Source: Gammaproteobacteria bacterium | GTDB lineage: Bacteria > Pseudomonadota > Gammaproteobacteria > Pseudomonadales > Oceanobacteraceae | Reading direction: 5' to 3' | DNA: 61,480 nucleotides | Assembly (NCBI GenBank): GCA_013373125.1 | Contig: JABXIK010000041.1 | Span: 1-61,480 of the forward strand | In this document: positions 41,725 through 49,693 of the stretch, one piece after another | Position numbering within the stretch: position 1 is the first letter of the stretch | Layout of the letters: every line of letters begins with the position of its first letter | Notes under the pieces: generated by a model | The model's database searches: none | What the model saw: the letters and a program-made list of their open reading frames with translations, nothing else | Told to the model about the DNA's origin: nothing | Position numbers and translations under genes: made by a program

Positions 41725-41907
41725 TTAGCTACTTACCAATAGGCTATTTGAATAGTGGTCTAATGGACCGAGGATCTTAATTATCTCTCGAATTTCATCT
41801 ATCAAGCTCCATAGAATCAATTTCAAGATGAACCTAACGGTTCTTTTAAGTGCTTTTTTTACAAAGCTATCTTCGGTCTGCGGCTTCTTATTGGTATCGT
41901 CTGTCAT
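41725..41907 (-). CDS. 60-residue amphipathic/membrane protein, candidate retron effector
   Basis: 60 residues. The ATG at 41907 has GAGG 8 bases upstream. A charged N-terminus (about 18 residues) leads to a long helix VRFILKLILWSLIDEIREI flanked by Lys/Arg, able to sit in or on a membrane, then a polar tail. It sits between the structured non-coding region and the RT, the slot that holds the effector gene in several retrons. I do not recognise a family; the toxin role is an inference from position and shape. Confidence 0.55.
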   Translation of the reverse strand: MTDDTNKKPQTEDSFVKKALKRTVRFILKLILWSLIDEIREIIKILGPLDHYSNSLLVSS

Positions 41908-41918
41908 GCGATATTCCT

Positions 41919-42173
41919 CTATTGGTTACGATGATCCGAATTGATCACCTCTCACAGTAACAATGGGCGAGGAATAGGAGTAAAGACGCAGTTTTACCAT
42001 TAGACTCCAAAGCCGTTCCTTCTCACGGAACGGCCTGCACCCTAGCTATCCCATAAGTAATAACTATGACTGACTTTCATGAGCTATCGGAACGGGACAA
42101 GGGGCATTGTTAGAGGCAAGCCTCCACGAGATATGACTATCTCCAGTTTTGTGAGGATCTCCTTTACCAATAG
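41919..42173 (-). ncRNA. Candidate retron msr-msd RNA (boundaries tentative)
   Basis: About 250 bases upstream of the small gene and RT fold into repeated hairpins. On the minus strand CTATTGGT (42173-42166) can pair with ACCAATAG (41926-41919), a possible a1/a2 pair just before the ribosome-binding site of the small gene. Inside are GAGATA-GTCA-TATCTC (42132-42147), GCCGTTCC-GTGAGAA-GGAACGGC (42034-42012), GTAAA/TTTAC near 41995-41978 and GGTGATC/GATCATC (41949-41929). A second long-range pair is TAACAATG/CATTGTTA (42112-42105 with 41965-41958). I found no clear branching-G AGC context after a1, so the exact ends are unsure. Confidence 0.4.
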
Positions 42174-42261
42174 CTACAATATAGGGGCGAAAGGCATTAA
42201 CTTCAAGCTGCCAAAATACGTTCAGTGGATGGGTCCATTCCAGCCTTAAATAGACTTTCAT
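42064..42261 (-). CDS. Possible 65-residue protein overlapping the retron RNA region, doubtful
   Basis: An open frame of 65 codons from ATG 42261 (begins MKVYLRLEWTHPLNVFWQLE). No convincing ribosome-binding site precedes it and it overlaps the hairpin-rich region proposed as retron RNA. It could be a true small gene of the element or a chance frame. Confidence 0.2.
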   Translation of the reverse strand: MKVYLRLEWTHPLNVFWQLEVNAFRPYIVAIGKGDPHKTGDSHISWRLASNNAPCPVPIAHESQS

Positions 42262-42305
42262 TACATTTTCGTGTTGATCTATTTGCGATATTCTATCGGC
42301 TGAAC

Positions 42306-42319
42306 AAGTAGATCTACTT
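42306..42319. promoter_or_regulatory. 14-bp perfect palindrome in the divergent gap, candidate operator
   Basis: AAGTAGATCTACTT is a perfect inverted repeat placed 27 bases before the PD-(D/E)XK gene start and upstream of the divergent retron unit. A regulator could act on both sides. The ribosome-binding site AAGGA of the plus-strand gene follows at 42335-42339. Confidence 0.4.
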
Positions 42320-42346
42320 ATACGGTATTACATCAAGGATAGTTGT

Positions 42347-43402
42347 TTGAATAATATATGTGAAATGTTCTCAAGAGGCCGCCTTCATCATTCCGCACCT
42401 AGCGATATTAGAACTCAGCTAGATAGTGAAGCAGATAGAAGACTTGAAGCACTAGTTTACGAAGAGCTATTCAAAGCACATCTCGGAAAAAGTCTATTAA
42501 ATGGTGATTCACATTGTTCTGACTGGGTAATCTGCAGTGCTCCAAGTGGCAATAAAGTATTCTACAAAGCCATTCGTAAGAAAGACCTTGGTAACTTAAA
42601 TAGAGCATCAAGAGAGTTCATTAACGCAGTAGATGAGCAAGCCTATTTTGTATATGAAGAAAACAACAACATATATGCTTATGACACTATTACTGGGGTT
42701 ACAACTGACATTAAAAACACAATGCCCAACCCTTCAGCCTATGTGGATCTATCAAAACACCTTAACAGCTCAAAGAATCGGGAAAGATGTATCCGTTTCT
42801 TATTAGATAAGAACCTTGAGGTAGACGCATACCTTCTTTCACTGAATAGGAGGCTTATGAATTGCTATCTAGAATTCGGGTATCAAAGAAAAATATCTGA
42901 CTTGGACGTAATAGCTTTTGTTAATAACAAACTTAGCTATATCGAGTTTAAGAGAAAGGGCCCCGCTCCTTTTGAGAAGTTTTTTGGCCTAGATACCTTT
43001 CCTCACCAGCATAATGCCAATTGGCTTAAACGCAAAGGCATCTCCTCCAAAAACATCATACTTGTGCCCCCTTTCAACGAATGGAAATTTGATAAGAAAA
43101 AAGTTCCTTTTAATAATTTCCATCATCCTAACAAATGGCAGTGGTTAGGCTGCGATCTTGAACCAATTTTAAACAGCAAAGATTTCATGTCTGCAAAAGG
43201 AGAGAAAGGCAGTATGAATAAAGGCTCTACAAGTAGAAAACAAGTGAAAATCCCTTGGGATAGCGTTCAATTAATAAACAAAGGGCTGGAATTAAGTAAG
43301 AATGACGGACTCGGCTGGCTAAACCTTAGAGATTTTCTATCTGAAAACCTCCGTGACTCCCCCAATATAGATTTTTACAAGCTAAAGGCAAGTGCAACCT
43401 AA
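42347..43402 (+). CDS. PD-(D/E)XK nuclease-like protein of unknown family
   Basis: 351 residues from TTG 42347, with AAGGA 7 bases upstream; ATG 42365 is an alternative. The segment SDLDVIAFVNNKLSYIEFKRK-like (residues 184-204) fits the nuclease core: an acidic residue (Asp185 or Asp187) before a beta-hairpin ending in E200-F-K202. The N-terminal 170 residues are mixed alpha/beta; the C-terminus is basic and Lys-rich (about 280-300). It lies 63 bases upstream of the methyltransferase on the same strand and may be co-transcribed with it, so it could belong to the modification system or be a separate defence nuclease. Confidence 0.55.
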   Translation: MNNICEMFSRGRLHHSAPSDIRTQLDSEADRRLEALVYEELFKAHLGKSLLNGDSHCSDWVICSAPSGNKVFYKAIRKKDLGNLNRASREFINAVDEQAYFVYEENNNIYAYDTITGVTTDIKNTMPNPSAYVDLSKHLNSSKNRERCIRFLLDKNLEVDAYLLSLNRRLMNCYLEFGYQRKISDLDVIAFVNNKLSYIEFKRKGPAPFEKFFGLDTFPHQHNANWLKRKGISSKNIILVPPFNEWKFDKKKVPFNNFHHPNKWQWLGCDLEPILNSKDFMSAKGEKGSMNKGSTSRKQVKIPWDSVQLINKGLELSKNDGLGWLNLRDFLSENLRDSPNIDFYKLKASAT

Positions 43403-43465
43403 TTATCAGCCACGCATATAAAAATATGTATATTAATCCAGTATTTTCTTGATTCCTGGATCTCA

Positions 43466-44758
43466 ATGGGAGATATTACGGAAATAATTACCAAAATGAC
43501 TCCCGCCGTGAATATAGAAAAACTACAAAACGTATTGAACCTCATTGGAGAAGACCAGCTCTCTAGCCGCTTAGAGGTAACTCCCAAAACCCTGAAGAAC
43601 TGGATTAAAGAGCAAGAAGTTCCAAAAGAAACACTGGTTTCAGCCAAGCTTGATGAAATTATCGACCTAATTAAAAATCCAAAAACCGCTTCTAAGAGTA
43701 AATTCACATTTATAGACCTATTCGCCGGTATAGGTGGAATCAGGCAAGGGTTTGAGTCAATAGGAGGTGAATGCGTATTTACATCTGAATGGGATAAATA
43801 CTCCCAAAAAACTTACTTAGCTAACTATGGGGATAAGCATCCTGTTGTGGGAGATATAACCAAAGTTGATACTGACCTCATTCCCTCTCATGATGTTCTT
43901 CTTGCAGGCTTTCCTTGCCAACCGTTCTCTCTCGCAGGAGTTTCTAAGAAAAACTCCTTGGGGCGAGCACATGGCTTCGAATGTGAGACCCAAGGAACTC
44001 TGTTCTTTGATGTAGAACGAATCATAGAAGCAAAACAGCCAAAAGCGTTTCTTCTTGAAAATGTTAAAAACTTGAAAAGCCATGACAAAGGAAGGACTTT
44101 TGAGGTAATTAAAAGGACTTTAGAAGAAAAACTTGGGTATCAGATCTTCTATAAGATTATTGATGCAGATGGCTTTGTTCCCCAGCATAGAGAAAGAATA
44201 TTCATCGTAGGCTTTCGCAAGGATTGTGAGTTTTCATGGAATGAAGTGTCTATACCTAGAAAAGGCTCTAAAACAATGGATTCTGTATTACATAAAGAAG
44301 ATGGCTCTGAGGATCGTCATGGGCCGTATACGATAGGTATTCAGGGAGAAGTTAATGAGAAATACACGTTATCTACAAAACTTTGGCAATACCTTAAAGA
44401 CTATAAGAAAAAGCATGAAGCTAAAGGTAATGGCTTTGGATATGGAATGGTGACCCGTGATAGTGTCGCAAGAACCATGTCTGCAAGATATCACAAAGAT
44501 GGTGCCGAGATATTGGTAAGCAGAGGGGCAAGGAAGAACCCTCGCCGCCTAACCCCGAGAGAAGCGGCTCGATTAATGGGCTATAAAGACAGTTTTATAA
44601 TCCCCGTATCTGATACACAATCCTATCGGCAATTCGGTAACTCTGTAGTTGTTCCTGTAATTGAAGCAATTGCCAAAGGAATGAAACCATATATATTGAA
44701 TGCTGTTAAACCAAATAAAAAATCATCCCCTCAAAAAGAATTGGAACTTGCCCAATAA
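43466..44758 (+). CDS. DNA (cytosine-5) methyltransferase, Dcm/EcoRII type
   Basis: 430 residues. The N-terminal 70 residues are a helix-turn-helix ([19 protein letters not shown]). The C5-methyltransferase motifs are [19 protein letters not shown] (I), [12 protein letters not shown] with catalytic Cys151 (IV), [15 protein letters not shown] (VI) and [10 protein letters not shown] (X). The stretch around [14 protein letters not shown] matches E. coli Dcm as I remember it, so CCWGG modification is the best guess. In M.EcoRII and M.SsoII the N-terminal HTH also represses transcription; the same may hold here. It precedes the endonuclease by 415 bases on the same strand. Confidence 0.9.
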   Translation: MGDITEIITKMTPAVNIEKLQNVLNLIGEDQLSSRLEVTPKTLKNWIKEQEVPKETLVSAKLDEIIDLIKNPKTASKSKFTFIDLFAGIGGIRQGFESIGGECVFTSEWDKYSQKTYLANYGDKHPVVGDITKVDTDLIPSHDVLLAGFPCQPFSLAGVSKKNSLGRAHGFECETQGTLFFDVERIIEAKQPKAFLLENVKNLKSHDKGRTFEVIKRTLEEKLGYQIFYKIIDADGFVPQHRERIFIVGFRKDCEFSWNEVSIPRKGSKTMDSVLHKEDGSEDRHGPYTIGIQGEVNEKYTLSTKLWQYLKDYKKKHEAKGNGFGYGMVTRDSVARTMSARYHKDGAEILVSRGARKNPRRLTPREAARLMGYKDSFIIPVSDTQSYRQFGNSVVVPVIEAIAKGMKPYILNAVKPNKKSSPQKELELAQ

Positions 44759-44787
44759 AGTCTCAAAGAGAGTTCCAGTAAACACAA

Positions 44788-44816
44788 GGCTTCTACTCCT
44801 ATGAGGAATAGAAGCC
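44788..44816 (+). other. Hairpin between methyltransferase and endonuclease genes
   Basis: GGCTTCTA-c-TCCT-ATG-AGGA-a-TAGAAGCC, 8 plus 4 base pairs, 30 bases after the methyltransferase stop. There is no T-run, so it may be an attenuator or an mRNA end protector instead of a classic terminator. The rest of the 415-bp gap (44759-45173) shows no gene. Confidence 0.5.
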
Positions 44817-45173
44817 AGATCTAAAATTTCTTTATAGAAAAAATTTCAAACTCCAGCCTTACGACAAATCTCTACTGGTTCTTCCGGACATAAAGCTCTC
44901 CAAATATTAATCTACCATATTTATTCATTGTAACTTTTAACATCACAACAAAGCCTGTAAATATTGTTATAGGTCAAAATCGAGACAGGGTCTTTAAACT
45001 TCAAAATCAATCAAAGCACTAACCAAGGCAAGCGTGCTTTAGCTAAAATTATGGACCTTGGATGGAAAGTCATCGTAATATGGTAGCTGTATAAAATCTA
45101 AAGAGAAATAAAGCCTACTTTTTTCAGCTTCCTACTGAGATTAAAAGTATGACTACTAGGGAAATAGACATTT

Positions 45174-46568
45174 ATGATGAATAGCACAGGGACATACGAT
45201 ACTCAAAAAGCTAAAGAAATTAGCTTAGACTCTATTATCAAGATAATGAAAAACAAGGGTGTTAATAAGCTTCATATCAAAAGACTAGCTCCAAATGACA
45301 ACTCTAAAAACCAGCCATATTTTGGTTCACATTTAACCGATTTACCTTTCTTACCCACTGGTAATATTGAGGCTACTAAAACAGAGTCAAATAAGCCCCT
45401 CAATGGAAGGTCAATAAAATATCTTGCATCATTAAACCTATCATGGATTGATGCAGATGGCATTGCATATCCAGCTCCAAACTCAAAACTAATTTACTAC
45501 CCTCAGTATCCAGAGGTTCGATTTTCAGGCTTTCTAAAAGGCTCAAAGGTTAAATTGAGTGAATGGATGGCCCCTGAAAAAAAAGGGCGAGCTGTTGGCC
45601 GCTGGTTGATACTAGGAACAGGGAAAGACGATACTATATACTCATTTTTAGCTACACCAAACTCAGCTTTAGCAAATGAATTAACGAATAAGGAGTTTAC
45701 AAAGACTACAGAAGTATTTTACGAATTTTCAATCGAAAACCAAATAAAGGTAGTTAATACAAGGTCTGACTTAATTAGAAAACTGAAAGAGATTCACGAA
45801 ATGGGCTGGGTGAAAGGACAAAAGCTTGATTCCAACCTTATTCCTCAACCCTATAAAGCACCTAATGGTGGCGGTTATACATTAGAGTCATTACTTGGCG
45901 TATCTCCGAATGGCTATGCTGAACCGGATTACCTTGGATGGGAAGTTAAACAATTCGGTGTTAAAGATTTCCCACTTAAAAGTGCTAAACCAACTACATT
46001 ATTAACACCAGAGCCTGATGGTGGGGTTTATACTGACAAGGGAGTAATTGAGTTCATTAAAATGTTTGGTTACCCAGACAAATCAGGTAAGCCCGATAGA
46101 TGGAATTTTGGGGGGAAGCATTCGGTAAACAAAGAATGCTCTGCCACAAATTTAACAATGGTTTTAGATGGCTTTGATACTTGTAGTGGGACAATTACAG
46201 ATGCTTTTGGAGCAATTAAATTAATAAGCAAGAAAGGTAGTGTTGCGGCTAGCTGGAGCTTCGCAAAGATAATGGATCACTGGAAGCGTAAGCACTCTCA
46301 GGCTGTTTATGTTCCATGCATGATGCGAAAATCAAAAGGCGGAACTGAATACCACTATGGAAAAGACATTGAACTTGGAACTGTAACTAATTTTGAACTT
46401 TTCTTAAGTGCAATGCTAATAGGTTCAGTATATTACGACCCTGGAATTAAGGTTGAAAAAATTTCGACTGAAAAACCAGTATCAAAAAGAAGAAGCCAAT
46501 TCAGAGTTAATCATAAGCACCTGAATACGCTATACAAAAACTTCGAGTATGTTGATATTACAAATTAA
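45174..46568 (+). CDS. Type II restriction endonuclease: EcoRII-N-like domain + MvaI/BcnI catalytic domain (UbaLAI-like)
   Basis: 464 residues. The C-terminal part (about 232-464) is an MvaI/BcnI nuclease: GGGYTLESLLGVSPNGYAEP then DYLGWEVK, with Asp252, Glu257 and Lys259 as catalytic residues. MvaI and BcnI are only about 240 residues long; here about 210 residues precede the nuclease. The segment KLHIKRLAPNDNSKNQPYFG (32-51) and IYYPQYPE resemble the B3-like effector domain of EcoRII (IKRLSANDTG, IYYNSR as I recall). This two-domain plan is that of UbaLAI, a monomeric type IIE enzyme cutting CCWGG. Partner of the Dcm-type methyltransferase just upstream, so CCWGG is the expected site. Confidence 0.8.
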   Translation: MMNSTGTYDTQKAKEISLDSIIKIMKNKGVNKLHIKRLAPNDNSKNQPYFGSHLTDLPFLPTGNIEATKTESNKPLNGRSIKYLASLNLSWIDADGIAYPAPNSKLIYYPQYPEVRFSGFLKGSKVKLSEWMAPEKKGRAVGRWLILGTGKDDTIYSFLATPNSALANELTNKEFTKTTEVFYEFSIENQIKVVNTRSDLIRKLKEIHEMGWVKGQKLDSNLIPQPYKAPNGGGYTLESLLGVSPNGYAEPDYLGWEVKQFGVKDFPLKSAKPTTLLTPEPDGGVYTDKGVIEFIKMFGYPDKSGKPDRWNFGGKHSVNKECSATNLTMVLDGFDTCSGTITDAFGAIKLISKKGSVAASWSFAKIMDHWKRKHSQAVYVPCMMRKSKGGTEYHYGKDIELGTVTNFELFLSAMLIGSVYYDPGIKVEKISTEKPVSKRRSQFRVNHKHLNTLYKNFEYVDITN

Positions 46569-46603
46569 AAATAAAAGCTTGATTAAGAAGTATTATAATG
46601 TTA

Positions 46604-46632
46604 TTGACATTCTCTCTTCAAACATATACTAT
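46604..46632 (+). promoter_or_regulatory. Sigma-70 promoter for the 180-residue unknown protein
   Basis: Perfect TTGACA (46604-46609), 17 bases, TACTAT (46627-46632). A leader of about 200 bases follows, with small inverted repeats (TGATTTT-C-AAAATCA, CACTTATAAGTG). Confidence 0.5.
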
Positions 46633-46835
46633 ATGCACAACTAGCCACTAGAATGATTTTCAAAATCACTCACCGCTAGATAATGAAAATGCTTGTGGAA
46701 TTAATTCACTTGTAGCTGTCACTTATAAGTGCCAATCTACTGTCTCCACCTTTTTCTCCAGATTTTTTCGGCCTTAGTCTTCAGACACTTGTGCCTTATA
46801 AAAAATCAAATATATAAATATATAGGAGAAAAAGT

Positions 46836-47378
46836 ATGGCTATATTACGCAATGTAAAAATAGAAACGGTAGAACGAGATGGGCACTCCCTCAACGGAAA
46901 TCCAATCTTTAGAATAACCCTGTCCACGGAAAGTGGCGAGTTAATACACTGTAAAAATAAGAAAGATGCATTTGTTCATCTTGAAAACCTTAGGGGCAAA
47001 CGTTTATTTTCTGCAACTCTATTGGAGTCAACAGAGACTCCAACACTTATGGAGTTTAAAGAAGATAAAACATATGCATGGTATCGAAGCTTTAGAAACT
47101 CAGGAAATAATTCAGAGAATGCACTGGAATATTTAAATGATGTTCCTCATGTTGATTTTTCTGTAGGCGAAGAGAGTGAAAGCATTTTCAATAATGAAAA
47201 AAACTTTGATATTAAATGTATTATTACTTTAGCTGGTGGAGGGCCTTCTTGCTTTATGGCTGTCGGCACTACAGGGATAAAAATCCTGCATACCGAAAGT
47301 TGGGGAGAAGAGCAGCTTGTTTACTACCCGATTTGTAACTATATAACCGAACACGTTATACACTACGCGAACCCATAA
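46836..47378 (+). CDS. Hypothetical 180-residue cytosolic protein of the element
   Basis: 180 residues, ATG after AGGAGAAAAAGT. No signal peptide or membrane helix. Beta-rich N-terminus (FRITLSTESGELIHCKNK), acidic middle and a C-terminal half with CIITLAGGGPSCFMAVGTTG. I recognise no family. It stands as its own unit with a promoter and lies convergent to the relaxase gene. It may be cargo with a defence or anti-defence role, but nothing in the sequence shows it. Confidence 0.7.
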   Translation: MAILRNVKIETVERDGHSLNGNPIFRITLSTESGELIHCKNKKDAFVHLENLRGKRLFSATLLESTETPTLMEFKEDKTYAWYRSFRNSGNNSENALEYLNDVPHVDFSVGEESESIFNNEKNFDIKCIITLAGGGPSCFMAVGTTGIKILHTESWGEEQLVYYPICNYITEHVIHYANP

Positions 47379-47397
47379 TATAGTAATTTATATAAAT

Positions 47398-48486
47398 CTA
47401 ACTGGGTTCTAACTTGGGAATATTCTTCCTAGGCCCAGCAGAGGAGCAAAAGGTGCAAATTAAGCCTTTTCTCCTCACATTCCGTTTTTTACAGCTTCTG
47501 CAAAGCAAGTCTTCCTTTACCTTCTTGATCGAATCACTCTGACCCATGTCTGCTATCGAGTCATAAAACTCTTTTTTTATTGGATCTTCTATTTGATCAG
47601 GCTCACTTAAAATAGTCTTCACTGCTTCAGACGTAGGATCAAAGCCCTTGAGGCTTTTTTTAATAAACGCTAATCCAGCATATACCCATTTCTTAATCTG
47701 ATTTTTAAGCTTGGCATTTAAGGCTTTCAGTTTTTCATTCTCCGTTCTCAAAGAATTAATCTCACTTGTTAGCTTCATATTCTGATTAGTCAGATCCAAG
47801 CATTCTTTTACCAAAGTGTCTTTAAGTTTTTTGGCTTCTTTATAGCTACTTTCTATCAGATCTTGCTTTTCAAGGTGCCGCTTGCCTGTAATCTCTGCCG
47901 ATATACCACGCTCAAACCCTAAATCACTAAATGCTTCACCAGCTAGATCTTGTATCTTAGACCAATCGCCTCTTTTCATTTTTCTAAGTGGTGCTTGCTT
48001 AGTAACTGGATCATAATTTATGAATATAAAATGAGCGTGGTAGTTCATTTTAGGTTTACCTTTGTCTTCTAGAATCAGATCTCCATTTTTATTGGTATGC
48101 CCTTCATCACAATGGAAATTAAAACCCACAGGTTGCAAGCCATATTGATCCTTTATAACCTCACCAAACTGATCCATGCATTTTGTCATTCTGTCCTTCC
48201 ATTCAGGCTCTTTCTTGATCACCTCCATCTGATCAAGTGAAAATGCCAAAACTGCATCCATGAAAGTATTGGCATTAGCCTGAAACTTCTTCCCTTTAAT
48301 CTTCTCAAAATCAGAAAGCATGGTCCTATATCTGGTATCAATATCAAAATTACCAAAATTCTCACCCACTAGATGATCAATTGAGTTTTTATTGTCAGCA
48401 AACTGACGTATAACATGCCCTATCTCACCAGAAGCTTTTGTGTGTTTATAGTATTTAACATTAAATGAGACGTAGTTTTTCATCAT
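47398..48486 (-). CDS. MobV/MobQ-like relaxase (plasmid mobilization protein)
   Basis: 362 residues. The N-terminal part contains FNFHCDEGHTNKNG and, after an insert, KMNYHAHFIFINYD, i.e. the H-x-DE...HxH metal site of mobilization relaxases (Mob/Pre type). LRKMKRGDWSKIQDLA follows. A coiled coil occupies about 215-270. The C-terminus has a CxxC...CxxC zinc ribbon (CRSCKKRNVRRKGLICTFC). It would nick oriT to start transfer with a helper conjugation system. The start MMKN leaves two adjacent ATGs. A candidate oriT lies directly upstream. Confidence 0.7.
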   Translation of the reverse strand: MMKNYVSFNVKYYKHTKASGEIGHVIRQFADNKNSIDHLVGENFGNFDIDTRYRTMLSDFEKIKGKKFQANANTFMDAVLAFSLDQMEVIKKEPEWKDRMTKCMDQFGEVIKDQYGLQPVGFNFHCDEGHTNKNGDLILEDKGKPKMNYHAHFIFINYDPVTKQAPLRKMKRGDWSKIQDLAGEAFSDLGFERGISAEITGKRHLEKQDLIESSYKEAKKLKDTLVKECLDLTNQNMKLTSEINSLRTENEKLKALNAKLKNQIKKWVYAGLAFIKKSLKGFDPTSEAVKTILSEPDQIEDPIKKEFYDSIADMGQSDSIKKVKEDLLCRSCKKRNVRRKGLICTFCSSAGPRKNIPKLEPS

Positions 48487-48524
48487 CCTATAGTTAGTAT
48501 TATTATACTTACGTCATATCACAT

Positions 48525-48600
48525 GTTGACCGCAGGTCAACCCTACTCTACTAGGTAGTGCTTTAGCCCACTAAAGCACTTCAGGAAGTGCGTGGGGTCT
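48525..48600. other. Candidate origin of transfer (oriT)
   Basis: Two perfect hairpins just upstream of the relaxase gene: GTTGACC-GCA-GGTCAAC (48525-48541) and AGTGCTTTAG-CCCA-CTAAAGCACT (48557-48580). Five bases after the second comes AAGTGCG (48586-48592), which resembles the nic core TAAGTGCG of RSF1010/R1162-type origins, also placed after an inverted repeat. The location 5' of the relaxase is the usual one. Confidence 0.5.
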
Positions 48601-48683
48601 ACGACATAAAAAAGGTGAAGCCTAGAAAGCGAAAAACGGCAAAGAAGATGCCGTTATAGAATTGAAAGATCGTTATTTACAGC

Positions 48684-48932
48684 TTATAGATTCAGTGGAT
48701 AGTTATTTCTAGCCGCCCTCTGATTTCTCTTTTCAATAATCAGCTTGATCGCCTGCTCTAAGCTTATAATCCCCGCAATAAGATCTTTAAGTAATATTCG
48801 ATGAAGCTCTAATTCAGCATCAAATTTGATACCTTCTGACTTTAAGCTAAGCCTAAATTCTTCTTCTAACTTCATTGCCCAGCATATTTCATCCATAAAT
48901 CTTTGATCTTCGTCTGATATTCCTATATTCAT
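48684..48932 (-). CDS. Hypothetical 82-residue helical protein of the element
   Basis: 82 residues, ATG after GAGGTGA. Mostly charged helices (DEDQRFMDEICWAMKLEEEF, LEQAIKLIIEKRNQRAARN). No family recognised. It lies between the RepL-like gene and the oriT region, in the same orientation, and could be an accessory mobilization or plasmid-maintenance protein. Confidence 0.65.
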   Translation of the reverse strand: MNIGISDEDQRFMDEICWAMKLEEEFRLSLKSEGIKFDAELELHRILLKDLIAGIISLEQAIKLIIEKRNQRAARNNYPLNL

Positions 48933-48944
48933 AATTTCACCTCG

Positions 48945-49421
48945 TTATTTTATTTTTTTAGTTAGGTCATACTTAATTTGTTCCTTGTTAGATACATAGA
49001 CAGTTGCATTAAACTTAGCAGTATGGATTTTATTCTGGGATTGGTTCCAAACGATCTGTGCATTCACGCAATAGACGTTCATATTTCCACTTTTAATGAT
49101 ATTGATATATCCATTATCTCTTAGATATTTAATCCCGTTATAGAGAGTTCTACGGGTTTTCCCAAAGTGCTCTTGCATTACGTCATAGCTAACCACTAAC
49201 GCATTGGTCCTATCCATATTCTCCACCAGAAAGTGAAAAATCGCATTTGCTAGATAATGGTCTTTAGCTAGTTTAGCTACATTAGAATAACTACTATCAT
49301 TAAAGGCTTTGAACCTTGGTTTTTTAACTTTAAACTCCCCAGTATCGGTATTCACAACTACTGGACAAGCATTCCCATGTTCATCTACTTCTGTGTATTT
49401 AATACTTTCATGTAATGTCAT
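48945..49421 (-). CDS. RepL-like winged-helix replication/regulatory protein
   Basis: 158 residues from ATG 49421; GGAGG sits 7 bases upstream, whereas the TTG of the longer frame would absorb that site. Core FHFLVENMDRTNALVVSYDV then GKTRRTLYNGIKYLRDNGYI is a winged helix like the RepL plasmid initiators. It may initiate replication of the excised element or regulate its genes. An 8-bp inverted repeat lies 36-60 bases upstream, a possible operator. It is followed 12 bases later by the 82-residue gene. Confidence 0.55.
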   Translation of the reverse strand: MTLHESIKYTEVDEHGNACPVVVNTDTGEFKVKKPRFKAFNDSSYSNVAKLAKDHYLANAIFHFLVENMDRTNALVVSYDVMQEHFGKTRRTLYNGIKYLRDNGYINIIKSGNMNVYCVNAQIVWNQSQNKIHTAKFNATVYVSNKEQIKYDLTKKIK

Positions 49422-49456
49422 ATTTACCTCCAAATTCTTTATGACCTACTATCGGT

Positions 49457-49481
49457 TTGACACAAAAATTAAATGTGTCAA
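49457..49481. promoter_or_regulatory. Inverted repeat upstream of the RepL-like gene, candidate operator
   Basis: TTGACACA, 9 bases, TGTGTCAA: a perfect 8-bp inverted repeat placed 36-60 bases before the RepL-like start. It includes a TTGACA that could be a -35 box on the minus strand. Confidence 0.45.
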
Positions 49482-49693
49482 CCCAACCTGCGAAATTCTT
49501 TACTCATTAGTGGGTAATATTGGATACGCTACCCATAGATTTAGCTTTATAAAGATTAGGTTTTTTGCAAGAAATAGCGTCGCAATGAAACACTAAGGTG
49601 TAATTTCACAACCTTTGAAGGGCGATAAAAGCCAGTGTTTATTTGGGTTTGGTATTATTCTCTCTTATATCTATGTAATACGATGATAAAAAA

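Noticed and set aside
42012..42034. GCCGTTCC/GGAACGGC hairpin as an intrinsic terminator
   Set aside because: Followed by only three T on the minus strand and none on the plus strand; more likely part of the retron RNA.
49309..49596. 95-codon plus-strand frame opposite the RepL-like gene
   Set aside because: Half of it is antisense to the RepL-like coding region and it crosses the inverted-repeat operator; no ribosome-binding site.
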